A stretch of 64,000 nucleotides of DNA from Bacteroidota bacterium (GTDB lineage Bacteria; Bacteroidota; Bacteroidia; CAIKAF01). The first letter of the stretch is position 1. Every line of letters starts with the position of its first letter. The position numbers and the translations under genes were made by a program. Below the pieces are notes generated by a model. The model worked only from the letters and a program-made list of their open reading frames with translations. It was not told where the DNA came from and did not search any database. Shown here one piece after another: positions 42,569 to 51,962 of the stretch. Location: assembly GCA_016866335.1 (NCBI GenBank), contig VGMT01000011.1, positions 1 through 64,000 of the forward strand, written 5' to 3'.

Positions 42569-44509
42569 ATGAAAACTTCATGGTTGATTTTATCAGGTCT
42601 TTTGGCTTGTGCTCATTTATCTGCTCAAAATCAGAACGCTGTTGTTATGACAGTTGGCTCAGTAAGCGTTACTCTTGAAGAGTTTAATGCCATTTTCAGA
42701 AAAAACAATCAGGACAAAAAGGTTACCAAAGCAGAATTAGACGAATACGTAGAATTGTTTCGGATATTCAAATTGAAGGTTTACGAAGCGAAGCAATTGG
42801 GAATGGACACATCGGCAGCCTTTAATAGAGAATTAAACGCCTATGTTAAGCAGTTGGCTCAGCCATTTTTAAGGGACACTTCGGTTGAAAACAACATGGT
42901 GAGGTCAACATACCAGCGTATGCTCAGGGATAGAAAGGTGAGGCAAATTGTAATTCGATTGCCCAAATGTGCTTCCGAAAAAGACACCTTGACGGCCTAC
43001 AATCAACTTTTAAAAGTGGCCGATCGAATCAATAAAGGAAGTTTGTTGTTTTCGGATGCGGTGAAGCAGTTTAGTCAAGATAGTTTGGGTAAATTGAATG
43101 GAGGAGATTTAGGTTGGATTACGGGGTCCCCATCGGTTTCGTGGTCTTTTGAGTCTGCTGTATTTTCAACTCCCATCGGTAAAGTGTCGCAACCCGTGCG
43201 TTCATCTTTGGGTTATCACCTTGTTTTTGTAGAACAGGAACGCCCTGCAAGAGGTCGGGTTCAGGTTTCACATATTTTTATTTCAGGTAGCGAAGATGCA
43301 GAAATGAAGACCAATGCCAAGGCCAAAGCCGAAGAAGCACAGCGAAAAGCCAAGAGTGGAGAGGCGTGGGAAGCGTTGGTTCGTAACTACTCGGAAAATT
43401 ACCAAAATTCTAGTCGAGGAGGCATTTTAGAGCCGTTCGGAATCAACGAATACATTCCATCTTTTGAGGATGCAGCCTTTTCTTTGAAATCCATTGGAGA
43501 TATTTCGGAGGTTATAGAAACCCCGCAGGGCTTTCATGTGCTTAGATTGGAAAAACAAGCCAACATTCCTGACTTTAAGGACTTTGAGTCCGACCTTAAA
43601 AAATTGCTATCCAAGTCAACGCGGTGGAAGCAACCTGCCGACGCTTTCGTTGAAAAACTTAAAAAGGAATACTCTTTTACCTGGCTAAAAAAAGACTTTA
43701 AATTTTTAGCAACCCCGACGGGAGACTTCACCAACGAATCGTTGGCCCCGCATTCAAATGTGGTTTTGGCTCAATTTGGAGAAACCCAAATTAAAGTGCA
43801 AACCCTGATGGACTACCTTCAAGCCGAGAAAAAAACCGTGCAACAAACAGATGCGTGTTCATTTGAAAACCAAGTTCTAAAGCCCTTTGTTGAATCTTTA
43901 CTGCTTTCTTATAAGGAAGAGCGGCTGCCCAGGGAAAATGTTAAGTTTCGGTATTTGATGAATGAATACAGGGAAGGAATTCTATTATTCAGTTTAATGG
44001 ATGAAAAGGTTTGGAAACGCTCTGTACGCGATACGGCCGGATTGATAGCATTTCATGAAAAAAACAAAGAAAAATACATGTGGGATGTTCGGTCTGAAGC
44101 CATCGTTGTAGATTGCAAGAACGAATCCATAGAAATGGAAGCCCGACAATTGGCTGAAAAACTGGTGGCAGGGAAACTAAGCCTTCAAAAGTTCAGCCAA
44201 AAACTCAATAAAAAATCCGCCGACAACGTACTGGTGCAGCAGGGGCTTTTTGCAAAAGGTATGCATTCTGTGGTAGATTTAGCAAATCAAAAAGTGGGAG
44301 TAGGCCCCACCGACCTTGGACAACAAAAAATCAGGTTTGCCGTTGTTACTCAGGTGCTTCCCCCAGCCCCCAAAAAATTAGAAGAAGCGAGGGGGCAAAT
44401 TATCTCCGATTATTCTGGCTTTTTAGAAACAAAATGGGTTGATGATTTAACAGCCAAATACCCTGTGAAAGTAGATTTAAAGGTGTTATACCAATTAATT
44501 GACCCATGA
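42569..44509 (+). CDS. Periplasmic peptidyl-prolyl isomerase with two parvulin domains
   Basis: SurA/PpiD-like chaperone of 646 residues. Signal peptide 1-19 (LILSGLLACAHLSAQ). The N-terminal chaperone helices contain VTLEEFNAIFRKNN. Two parvulin domains follow: the first about residues 130-225 (VRQIVIRLP, GGDLGWITG, SSLGYHLVFVEQ), the second about 228-330 (VQVSHIFIS, RGGILEPFG, ETPQGFHVLRLE). The C-terminal 300 residues are not recognised. It is the first of three consecutive overlapping foldase-like genes; in this phylum such clusters serve outer-membrane protein biogenesis, which is inferred here. Confidence 0.88.
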   Translation: MKTSWLILSGLLACAHLSAQNQNAVVMTVGSVSVTLEEFNAIFRKNNQDKKVTKAELDEYVELFRIFKLKVYEAKQLGMDTSAAFNRELNAYVKQLAQPFLRDTSVENNMVRSTYQRMLRDRKVRQIVIRLPKCASEKDTLTAYNQLLKVADRINKGSLLFSDAVKQFSQDSLGKLNGGDLGWITGSPSVSWSFESAVFSTPIGKVSQPVRSSLGYHLVFVEQERPARGRVQVSHIFISGSEDAEMKTNAKAKAEEAQRKAKSGEAWEALVRNYSENYQNSSRGGILEPFGINEYIPSFEDAAFSLKSIGDISEVIETPQGFHVLRLEKQANIPDFKDFESDLKKLLSKSTRWKQPADAFVEKLKKEYSFTWLKKDFKFLATPTGDFTNESLAPHSNVVLAQFGETQIKVQTLMDYLQAEKKTVQQTDACSFENQVLKPFVESLLLSYKEERLPRENVKFRYLMNEYREGILLFSLMDEKVWKRSVRDTAGLIAFHEKNKEKYMWDVRSEAIVVDCKNESIEMEARQLAEKLVAGKLSLQKFSQKLNKKSADNVLVQQGLFAKGMHSVVDLANQKVGVGPTDLGQQKIRFAVVTQVLPPAPKKLEEARGQIISDYSGFLETKWVDDLTAKYPVKVDLKVLYQLIDP

Positions 44510-45378
44510 TAAAGACCCTTAGGGTAGGAGTTCTTTTGGTTGGCTTTGCTATTTTATTGAGCTGTTCAAGCGGAAATAAACCGGTAGAAAACGGCGCTGT
44601 TATTGCAAAGGTCGGGAGTGCAACACTAAATCCGGAGGATATAAGTGGACTTAATTTTGGCGATAACGCCGAAGACAGTTTAATGCTGCTTTCTGCCTTT
44701 GCCCATAAATGGGTAGAGGAGCAGGTTTTATATCAGCGGGCGCAAAAAGAACTGGCAAGCAGTTCATCTATTTTTGAACGGCAACTGGAAGCGTATAAAA
44801 AGTCATTGTTTATTTATTCATTCCAACAGCAATTGGTAGGCGAAAGCATGGATACAGCGATTTCAGACCAGGCCGTTGAGGCCTATTACCTGCAAAATGA
44901 AAAGCACTTTTTACTCAAAACCGATATTGTTAAGTTTCGCTTGGCCATTTTTCCATCTAAGGCAAAACCACCGGCAAAAATCAGGGCAATGTTTTCTGAT
45001 TTGAATTCCAAAAAAATTCCAGCTCTTGAGTCTTTTCTAAGGGTGAATTCAAAGTCTTTTTTTTTAAACGACACGGCTTGGATTTCTGTTTCTGACGTTT
45101 CTAAACTGCTTCCATCGAGTCTTGAATTGAGCCACGAGAAGCTTTCGAAAAAATCTTTCATTGAACTGAATGACTCAACTGGATTGCATTGGCTTTGGAT
45201 TCAAGATGTAAAAATGAAAAAAACGGTTTCGCCATTGGAGTTTGAAATTCCGCGCATCCGGGCTATCCTTTTGCACCAAAAGAAACAAATTTTTTTAAAA
45301 GACCTTGAACGAAAATGGGTACAACAGGCCCTAACAGAAAAAACCGCGGAAATTTATGTGGGAAAATCCAACCCTTAA
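44506..45378 (+). CDS. SurA-N-like lipoprotein lacking a parvulin domain
   Basis: 290-residue lipoprotein with lipobox ILLSC (Cys20). The region after it (VIAKVGSATLNPEDISGLNFG, FAHKWVEEQVLYQRAQKEL) matches the N-terminal chaperone region of SurA-type proteins, but no parvulin signature (HIL, GG-LG) is visible in the central part, so isomerase activity is unlikely. The gene overlaps its neighbours on both sides (ATGA with the upstream gene, 23 bases with the downstream gene), so the three products probably act together in the periplasm on outer-membrane proteins. Confidence 0.75.
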   Translation: MIKTLRVGVLLVGFAILLSCSSGNKPVENGAVIAKVGSATLNPEDISGLNFGDNAEDSLMLLSAFAHKWVEEQVLYQRAQKELASSSSIFERQLEAYKKSLFIYSFQQQLVGESMDTAISDQAVEAYYLQNEKHFLLKTDIVKFRLAIFPSKAKPPAKIRAMFSDLNSKKIPALESFLRVNSKSFFLNDTAWISVSDVSKLLPSSLELSHEKLSKKSFIELNDSTGLHWLWIQDVKMKKTVSPLEFEIPRIRAILLHQKKQIFLKDLERKWVQQALTEKTAEIYVGKSNP

Positions 45379-46705
45379 ATACTTTGCAAGTATTTTGGTC
45401 TTATTGTGCTTGTCCTTAGGAATCAGGGCTCAAACCGTGATTGATGAAATTGTGGCTGTTGTGGGTGCCTCTCCTGTGCTGCAGTCGGATGTGGAAATAC
45501 GTTCCTTTCAAATGGAAGCAGATGAACGTGGAAACAGAGTTCGTTCGGTGAGTAGGTGCGAGGTCCTTGAAGATATTTTGATTCAAAAAATTTTGGTTGC
45601 TCAGGCTGTTTTGGATTCTGTAATCATTGAAGACGATGAGGTCGATTCAGAAATCGACCGAAGGATTAATATGCAGGTGGCTCAGGCTGGCGGCAGAGAA
45701 CGCCTTGAAAAACTAATGGGAAGAACCCTGGATGACCTTCGATTGGACATCCGCGATAATGTGTACGATGATTTGGTCATTCAACGGATGCAGTTTAAAA
45801 TTACTGGAGAGGTACAAGTAACACCCTCGGAGGTAAAAAAGTATTTTGACCGAATTCCGAAAGATTCCCTGCCATTGATACCGGGCGAGGTTGAGCTTTC
45901 GCACATTGCGCTCATTCCCGAGGTTAGGGAAGAGGAGGATAAGCGGGTTCTCCAAGCTTTGGAAAAATTGAAATCGGAATTGGAAAAGGGAAGCAGTTTT
46001 TGCATAAAATCAAAATTTTATTCCGAAGACCCCGGTTCGGCCGAAAATTGCGGAGAACTGGGTTTTATGAAAAGAGAGGATTTAGTCCCTGAATTTTCGG
46101 CGGTGGCATTTTCATTGGAACCCAAACAAATTTCGTCGCCCGTTAAAACTCAATTTGGTTACCATATTATAGAGCTGCTCGATAAAAGAGGGCAGTATGC
46201 AAACTTTCGGCATATTCTAATGCGCCCAAAGGTGTCGTTAACCGATTTGGTTCAGGCCGAGGAGCGTTTAAACGGGCTTCTTCCCCAATTGGATTCCCTG
46301 CCATTTTCAGAATTGGCGATTCGATATAGCGAAGACAAAGAAACGGCCAACAATGGCGGACGATTAATGAACCCCAATACTGGTTCTGGGCGTTTTATGT
46401 TGGAAGAATTGGATCCAACCACCTATCAGCTTTTAGCAAATCTAAGCGAAGGACAGCATTCAAAGCCCCAGGTAACTGTACATTCTCAAGGGCAAAAAAT
46501 GGTGCGTGTCGTTTTTGTTCAAAAGCGAATTGAAGCCCATACGGCATCGTTAGAACAAGATTATGCCCGAATTCAACAAGCCGCTTTGAATGAGAAAAAA
46601 ATGGAGGTATTGAAAAATTGGATAGATAAGCGAAAAAAAAACCTGCATATTTCTGTGCTCGGTTACTCAGATAGTTGCCCTGAATTAAGAAAATGGAATC
46701 CATGA
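45356..46705 (+). CDS. SurA-type periplasmic peptidyl-prolyl isomerase
   Basis: 449-residue exported foldase. Signal peptide about 1-26 (YFASILVLLCLSLGIRAQ). SurA N-terminal domain: VIDEIVAVVGASPVLQSDVEI and ILIQKILVAQAVLD. First parvulin domain at about residue 178-285 (VELSHIALIP, CGELGFMKREDLVPEFSAVAFSL, TQFGYHIIELLDKRG); a second one follows (YANFRHILMRPKV, NNGGRLMNPNTG) and is weaker. Start ATG at 45356 lies inside the previous gene. Probably the main SurA of the cell. Confidence 0.88.
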   Translation: MWENPTLKYFASILVLLCLSLGIRAQTVIDEIVAVVGASPVLQSDVEIRSFQMEADERGNRVRSVSRCEVLEDILIQKILVAQAVLDSVIIEDDEVDSEIDRRINMQVAQAGGRERLEKLMGRTLDDLRLDIRDNVYDDLVIQRMQFKITGEVQVTPSEVKKYFDRIPKDSLPLIPGEVELSHIALIPEVREEEDKRVLQALEKLKSELEKGSSFCIKSKFYSEDPGSAENCGELGFMKREDLVPEFSAVAFSLEPKQISSPVKTQFGYHIIELLDKRGQYANFRHILMRPKVSLTDLVQAEERLNGLLPQLDSLPFSELAIRYSEDKETANNGGRLMNPNTGSGRFMLEELDPTTYQLLANLSEGQHSKPQVTVHSQGQKMVRVVFVQKRIEAHTASLEQDYARIQQAALNEKKMEVLKNWIDKRKKNLHISVLGYSDSCPELRKWNP

Positions 46706-47670
46706 ATTACAATTTTTCGTCAGATACCCAAGGGGTAGAAGCATTGGCCGAACGCTATTCTGCTTTTAAAAATGAAATTGCCCGTGTTATTGTAGGGCAA
46801 GATGAGGTAGTGGCACAGCTTAGTTTGGCCCTTTTTGGAGGTGGACATTGTTTGCTGGTGGGGGTTCCTGGATTGGCAAAAACCCTGTTGATTCAAACCG
46901 TTTCTAAAGCCTTGGGTTTGGATTTTCAACGCATCCAATTTACCCCTGATTTAATGCCCAGCGACATTACAGGTTCTGAAATTTTGAATGAGCAGCGCAA
47001 ATTTGAATTTCAGCCTGGTCCCTTGTTCGCCAACATCGTGTTGGCAGACGAAATCAACCGAACCCCACCCAAAACACAGGCCGCCTTGTTGGAAGCCATG
47101 CAAGAAAAAGCGGTAACCGTTGCAGGAAAAAGATACCCCCTGTCTAAACCTTTTTTTGTATTAGCCACCCAAAACCCCATTGAGCAAGAAGGAACCTATC
47201 CATTGCCAGAAGCCCAATTGGACCGGTTTATGTTTCAATTGGAATTGGGATATCCTAGCTTTGATGAAGAGGTTCAAATCGTTCGGCAAACCACCACCGA
47301 TTATTCTCCTGAACTGAATACCATTATGGACGGGAATCTAATATCGGCATTTCAGGAATTGGTTCGCCGAATCCCCGTTACAGATCATGTTTTGGAATAC
47401 GCTGTAGGATTGGTTACCAAAACACGTCCTTTCGAACCCAGGGCCGATGCCTTGGCAAAGGAATACCTAAGCTGGGGTGCAGGGCCCAGGGCAAGTCAAA
47501 ATTTAATTCTTGGAGCCAAGGCGCATGCTGCCATGCATGGTCGATTTACCCCCGATATAGATGATGTCAAAGCCATAGCAGCTGCGGTGCTGCGGCATCG
47601 CATTGTTCGAAATTATAAAGCCGAGGCTGAAGGGGTTTCTGAATCGGATATCATTCGTAAACTACTTTGA
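46693..47670 (+). CDS. MoxR-family AAA ATPase
   Basis: AAA+ ATPase of 325 residues, thought to act as a chaperone that assembles or activates protein complexes. Walker A GVPGLAKT (residues 57-64), Walker B IVLADEINRTPPKTQAALLEAM, sensor 1 FVLATQNPIEQEGTYPLPEAQLDRF, and the C-terminal lid with GPRASQNLI. The second ATG (46702) forms an ATGA overlap with the surA-like stop and may be the real start. The usual MoxR partners (DUF58, VWA-domain Bat proteins) are absent downstream, so the client is unknown. Confidence 0.92.
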   Translation: MESMNYNFSSDTQGVEALAERYSAFKNEIARVIVGQDEVVAQLSLALFGGGHCLLVGVPGLAKTLLIQTVSKALGLDFQRIQFTPDLMPSDITGSEILNEQRKFEFQPGPLFANIVLADEINRTPPKTQAALLEAMQEKAVTVAGKRYPLSKPFFVLATQNPIEQEGTYPLPEAQLDRFMFQLELGYPSFDEEVQIVRQTTTDYSPELNTIMDGNLISAFQELVRRIPVTDHVLEYAVGLVTKTRPFEPRADALAKEYLSWGAGPRASQNLILGAKAHAAMHGRFTPDIDDVKAIAAAVLRHRIVRNYKAEAEGVSESDIIRKLL

Positions 47671-47696
47671 TTCCAAGTATCTAAACTGGGATTTTG

Positions 47697-47704
47697 TACC
47701 TTTA
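47697..47704 (+). promoter_or_regulatory. -7 box of hpt, possible leaderless transcript
   Basis: TACCTTTA in the context TTTTGTACCTTTA, with its end only four bases before the hpt ATG. Initiation at the normal distance would place the first transcribed base at or next to the start codon. Confidence 0.5.
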
Positions 47705-47708
47705 GCAC

Positions 47709-48242
47709 ATGGAAGTAAAAATACACAATTCAACCTTCGAATCTTGGCTTTTGCCCTCTGAAATTGCAGAGGCTGTAAGCATAATTGCACATCAAATTCG
47801 AAAAGAATTTCCAGCAGAACGCCTGGTTCTAATGTGCGTAATGAAAGGCAGCATTGTCTTTTTTGCCGATTTGCTTCGGCAATTGGAGGGCGAGGTTGAA
47901 ATGGGATTTGTTTCGGCATCTTCTTACAGGGGCACGGCCTCAACTGGGATTGTTCAAATTCATGCTCGTTCTGAAATTTCGTTGAAAGACAAGGTTTGTA
48001 TTTTGGTAGAAGATATTGTGGATACAGGTCAAACCATTCAGGCCATTCGGGATATACTTTCATTAGAGAAACCTAAAGCTTTAAAGGTGGCTACCTTACT
48101 TTACAAAAAAGAAACATTCTTGGGTGGAGATGAGCCAGATTATGTTGGAATTGAAATTCCCAATGAATTTGTTGTAGGTTATGGGCTTGACTTTGATGAG
48201 TTGGGCCGAAATCTGGAGGGCATTTACAAACTTAAGCGGTAA
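47709..48242 (+). CDS. hpt: Hypoxanthine phosphoribosyltransferase
   Basis: Purine salvage: hypoxanthine or guanine plus PRPP gives IMP or GMP. 177 residues. PRPP-binding motif VCILVEDIVDTGQTI, MKGSIVFFADLLRQL as the pyrophosphate loop, and the C-terminal YVGIEIPNEFVVGYGLDFDELGRN, typical of this family. Two bases upstream of adk and co-transcribed with it. Confidence 0.95.
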   Translation: MEVKIHNSTFESWLLPSEIAEAVSIIAHQIRKEFPAERLVLMCVMKGSIVFFADLLRQLEGEVEMGFVSASSYRGTASTGIVQIHARSEISLKDKVCILVEDIVDTGQTIQAIRDILSLEKPKALKVATLLYKKETFLGGDEPDYVGIEIPNEFVVGYGLDFDELGRNLEGIYKLKR

Positions 48243-48244
48243 TC

Positions 48245-48814
48245 ATGTTGAATTTTGTTTTTTTAGGCCCCCCGGGCTCCGGAAAGGGTACACAATCTGC
48301 AAAACTTATAGAGGATTTTGGATTCATTCATCTTTCTACCGGCGATATTTTTCGCGCAGAATTAAAATCAGGCTCTGCACTAGGCCTGGAAGCCAAAGGG
48401 TACCTGGATTCTGGACTTCTGGTTCCTGATGATGTGGTTATTCGAATGATTGAGCAAAAACTGGATGCAAGTCCCGCCAATGCAGGTTTTATTTTTGATG
48501 GCTTTCCGCGTACCCAAGTTCAGGCAGAGGCCCTTGATAATCTGCTTGAGCTTAAAGGGATGCCATTGCAATTTGTTGTTTTGTTAGAGGTGCCAGATTC
48601 CATTCTGCGTGAACGCCTAACAGAACGCGCTAAAACCAGCGGTCGCAGTGATGACGCAAATCCAGAAATCATAGAAAAACGTATTCGGGTTTATCAAAAT
48701 GAAACCTTTCCGTTGATTGATTTCTATGGGAATCAAGGAAAGTTGAATAGAGTGGCCGGGGTGGGGCATATTGATGAAATTTATGCCCGCATTCGACTGT
48801 CGTTGCATATTTAA
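48245..48814 (+). CDS. adk: Adenylate kinase
   Basis: ATP + AMP to 2 ADP. 189 residues, the short-lid type without a zinc-binding lid (TERAKTSGRSDDANPEIIEKRI). P-loop GPPGSGKGTQ (residues 8-17), LSTGDIFRAE as AMP-binding helix, FDGFPRTQVQAEAL and the VLLEVPD strand. Complete. In one transcript with hpt. Confidence 0.97.
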   Translation: MLNFVFLGPPGSGKGTQSAKLIEDFGFIHLSTGDIFRAELKSGSALGLEAKGYLDSGLLVPDDVVIRMIEQKLDASPANAGFIFDGFPRTQVQAEALDNLLELKGMPLQFVVLLEVPDSILRERLTERAKTSGRSDDANPEIIEKRIRVYQNETFPLIDFYGNQGKLNRVAGVGHIDEIYARIRLSLHI

Positions 48815-48850
48815 TCAATTAGGAAATACACGGCACTACCGCATTCGTTC

Positions 48851-50926
48851 ATGGAATCAAAATCGGTTTATTCTTCGCTTGTTACCTCGCATGTTAATTA
48901 TTCCCAGGTTTGGGAACTGATGTGCAGGGCGAAAGCAATGACCGATTTGTATGAAAACCAGCAGAGCATAACCGCCAAATACGTCCATGCAACCAGCCGA
49001 GGACACGAGGCTATTCAAATAGCCTTGGGCTCTCAACTGAAACCTCAAGATTTTGTTTTTCCCTATTACCGAGACGATTCTATGCTTTTGGCCATGGGTA
49101 TGCGGCCCTATGAGCTAATGCTTCAATTGCTTGCCAAACAGGCCGATCCCTTTAGCGGAGGGCGCACCTATTATTCTCACCCCAGTTTAAACGACCCCAC
49201 CAAGCCAAAAATTCCTCACCAAAGTTCGGCCACTGGAATGCAAGCTATTCCAGCCACAGGGGTGGCATTAGGTTTTTGGTACCGCGAACAAATGAAATTG
49301 GAGTCTTGGGCAGAGGGCCAAGCGCCCGTTGCCGTTTGTTCGCTTGGCGATGCTTCTATAACCGAAGGAGAGGTGGCAGAGGCATTTCAAATGGCCGTAT
49401 TGAAATCCCTTCCTATTTTGTATTTGGTTCAAGACAACGAATGGGATATTTCAGCGCATGCTTCTGAGTTTAGAGCGATGGACGCCAGCAACTATGCCAA
49501 AGGATTTAATGGCCTTGAGGTGAGAGCCATTGACGGCACCGACTTTGTTTTATGCTATCAAACATTGCAAGAGGTCTTAGAGCTAATCCGCAAGGAGCGC
49601 CGTCCTTTTTTAATTCATGCAAAGGTGCCGCTGTTGAACCACCACACCTCCGGAGTTAGAAAAGAGTGGTACCGAGATGATTTAGAGGTGGCTGCCCGAC
49701 GCGACCCCATTGTAAAGTTTAGGCAATTTTTAAGTTCGAATGGCTACACAGATCTTGAATTGAACCGAATTTCTGAGCTTGCAGTTCAATTGGTGCAGTC
49801 CGATTTTGAGGAGGCATTGGCCATGCCAGATCCTAACCCTGAGGAATTAGAGCAGCATATTTTTGCGGAAACTCCTGTCATTGAAGAACGGGGCGAACGC
49901 CACCCAAAAGGGAAATTGCCGACGGTAATGGTTGATTGTGCCTTGTTTGCCGTTCGTGAACTCATGGAAAAACACCCTGAATGTCTATTGTATGGCCAAG
50001 ATGTCGGGGCAAGGCTTGGGGGAGTATTTCGTGAGGCAGCAACATTGGCCAAGTCGTTCGGGTCGCACCGTGTTTTTAACACACCTATTCAAGAAGCTTT
50101 TATCGTTGGTAGTACGGTTGGAATGTCGGCTGTGGGCCTTAAACCGATTGTCGAGGTTCAATTTGCCGATTACATTTGGCCAGGGCTAAATCAATTGTTT
50201 ACCGAAGTGAGTCGATCAAATTACCTTTCCAATGGCAAATGGCCTGTTTCCTGCGTATTGCGGGTGCCTATTGGAGCTTATGGAAGTGGGGGGCCTTATC
50301 ATTCTAGCAGCGTAGAATCCGTAGTGCTACAGATTCGGGGGGTAAAGGTGGCCTATCCGAGTACCGGAGCTGATTTAAAAGGTCTGCTGAAAGCGGCTTA
50401 TTATGACCCTAATCCTGTGGTAATGCTGGAACATAAGGGACTTTATTGGAGTAAAATAAAGGGGACAGAAGGGGCAAAAACAGTTGAACCTGATTCCGAT
50501 TACATTCTTCCCTTTGGAAAAGCCCGGCTGGTTTTGGCCTCAGAAGTTAGGAACGAGCCCACTGCCGTTGTTGTTACGTATGGTCGTGGCGTCTTTTGGG
50601 CATTGGAAGCAGCCCAAGATTTTCCTGGAAAAATTGAAATTTTAGATTTGAGAACCCTAAATCCTTGGGATAAGGAAACCGTCGTTGAATCGGTAAAAAA
50701 ACATGGGCGGGCTTTGGTGTTGACTGAAGAGCCGCTGCCCCATAGTTTTGCCATGGCTTTGGTGGGCGAAATTCAAATGCAATGCTTTTCGTATTTAGAT
50801 GCTCCTATTGCCGCCGTTGGAAGTGCCAATACTCCGGCAATTCCTTTAAACAGTACTTTGGAGCAGGCTGCTATTCCAAATGCGGAAAAAGTAGGGCGAG
50901 CTCTTCAAAATCTCTTAGCCTTTTAG
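48851..50926 (+). CDS. Fused alpha/beta E1 component of a 2-oxo-acid dehydrogenase
   Basis: Thiamine-diphosphate-dependent E1 with alpha and beta chains in one 691-residue polypeptide, as is common in Bacteroidota; probably branched-chain 2-oxo-acid dehydrogenase. The alpha part has RDDSMLLAMG, HQSSATGMQAIPATGVALG, and the ThDP motif CSLGDASITEGEVAEAFQMAVLKSLPILYLVQDN. The beta part begins about residue 350 (LPTVMVDCALFAVRELMEKHPECLLYGQDV) and has FADYIWPGLNQL, GSGGPYHSSSVE and the C-terminal LNPWDKETVVESVKKHGRALVLTEE. The E2 and E3 genes are not nearby, so substrate choice between branched-chain acids and pyruvate is unproven. Its stop overlaps that of the convergent LuxE-like gene. Confidence 0.92.
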   Translation: MESKSVYSSLVTSHVNYSQVWELMCRAKAMTDLYENQQSITAKYVHATSRGHEAIQIALGSQLKPQDFVFPYYRDDSMLLAMGMRPYELMLQLLAKQADPFSGGRTYYSHPSLNDPTKPKIPHQSSATGMQAIPATGVALGFWYREQMKLESWAEGQAPVAVCSLGDASITEGEVAEAFQMAVLKSLPILYLVQDNEWDISAHASEFRAMDASNYAKGFNGLEVRAIDGTDFVLCYQTLQEVLELIRKERRPFLIHAKVPLLNHHTSGVRKEWYRDDLEVAARRDPIVKFRQFLSSNGYTDLELNRISELAVQLVQSDFEEALAMPDPNPEELEQHIFAETPVIEERGERHPKGKLPTVMVDCALFAVRELMEKHPECLLYGQDVGARLGGVFREAATLAKSFGSHRVFNTPIQEAFIVGSTVGMSAVGLKPIVEVQFADYIWPGLNQLFTEVSRSNYLSNGKWPVSCVLRVPIGAYGSGGPYHSSSVESVVLQIRGVKVAYPSTGADLKGLLKAAYYDPNPVVMLEHKGLYWSKIKGTEGAKTVEPDSDYILPFGKARLVLASEVRNEPTAVVVTYGRGVFWALEAAQDFPGKIEILDLRTLNPWDKETVVESVKKHGRALVLTEEPLPHSFAMALVGEIQMQCFSYLDAPIAAVGSANTPAIPLNSTLEQAAIPNAEKVGRALQNLLAF

Positions 50927-51915
50927 GGGCTTTGGTGGTGAATTAACAGGTTGCAGCCACGCACATCGGCATTGTCAAACCGCCCCGCCACCACAAAGCC
51001 ATCGGGGTTTTTTTCACCCAAATCTTGTGTAGAAACAAAACAGCAACTGTGAATGTTGGCTAAATCAATAACATTGATTCCACCTGAATTAACCCCGGTT
51101 TGCATTGGATTTAAAGGGTCTCGAAAAACAACCCGCATCCATGGCGGGGTTTGAAATACACCTTTTCCTAAAGAATAACCCTGAGAAAGCAGCTCGGTCA
51201 TGCCGTATTCTGAAAGGATGCCACGAACAGAAAAGGCACGTTGCAGAGTGGAATGTAGTTCCTCTCGGGTTAGTTCCTTTGCTCGCCCTTTCATGCCCCC
51301 GGTTTCCATTATTTGCACCTGAGGAATGGAAATGGGATTGGTGTTGGCCCAATCTAAAAGAGCAAAACTGACTCCAATGACCAGCGTTTTTGTTCCTGAT
51401 TTGATTGCCGAGTGAAGGTTTCCTAAAAAAACCGGGTCGGGGTCAGAGAAAAATCCAGCCAAAGGCTGATGGCTTAATCGAATTAACTCGGTTACCATGT
51501 AAACCAAACTGGAATTGGGCCGTTCAAGGTAAGAGGGGAGTAGGGCTAAAATGATGCACTCTTCAGGGGGGCCAATATACCTTTTAAAGCATTCAATAAA
51601 AGACCTTTCGTACAGTTCAGGGTCGGCCACCCAATGCTGGGAACGGGTGTCGGAAGTACTGCCACTGGAATGGAATTCCAAGCTGGCAGAGGGGGCATTG
51701 CGGTCTAAGACTCGGTGGCTTCTAAAAAATTCGATGGGCAAAAACGGAACAGCATTAAGGCTGATTACCTTGGTAGGGTCGATTCCCAAAGCATTTACAA
51801 ATTGGGAATATACCTCCACATTTTGGTACTGGTATTGAAAAGCCCATAGGGCTAATTCATCGAATTCAGCGTTGGACGAAATGGAAAAAATACGGTCTTT
51901 ATACTCCCTCAGCAT
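50923..51915 (-). CDS. LuxE-like acyl-protein synthetase/acyltransferase
   Basis: 330-residue member of the ANL-type adenylating LuxE family. FHSSGSTSDTRSQHWV is the phosphate-binding loop, VYMVTELIRLS and FLPIEFFRSHRVL are typical of LuxE, and RGILSEYGMTELLSQGYSLG carries the tyrosine-glycine-threonine-glutamate motif of adenylate-forming enzymes. LuxE activates fatty acids for LuxC reductase; no LuxC is in this window. In Bacteroidota orphan LuxE-like proteins are common and of uncertain role. Single-gene transcript, convergent with the E1 gene. Confidence 0.82.
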   Translation of the reverse strand: MLREYKDRIFSISSNAEFDELALWAFQYQYQNVEVYSQFVNALGIDPTKVISLNAVPFLPIEFFRSHRVLDRNAPSASLEFHSSGSTSDTRSQHWVADPELYERSFIECFKRYIGPPEECIILALLPSYLERPNSSLVYMVTELIRLSHQPLAGFFSDPDPVFLGNLHSAIKSGTKTLVIGVSFALLDWANTNPISIPQVQIMETGGMKGRAKELTREELHSTLQRAFSVRGILSEYGMTELLSQGYSLGKGVFQTPPWMRVVFRDPLNPMQTGVNSGGINVIDLANIHSCCFVSTQDLGEKNPDGFVVAGRFDNADVRGCNLLIHHQSP

Positions 51916-51962
51916 ACTGCAAAACTACCATTATAGTGAAGTAAAAAAGGTCCAGATTAAGT

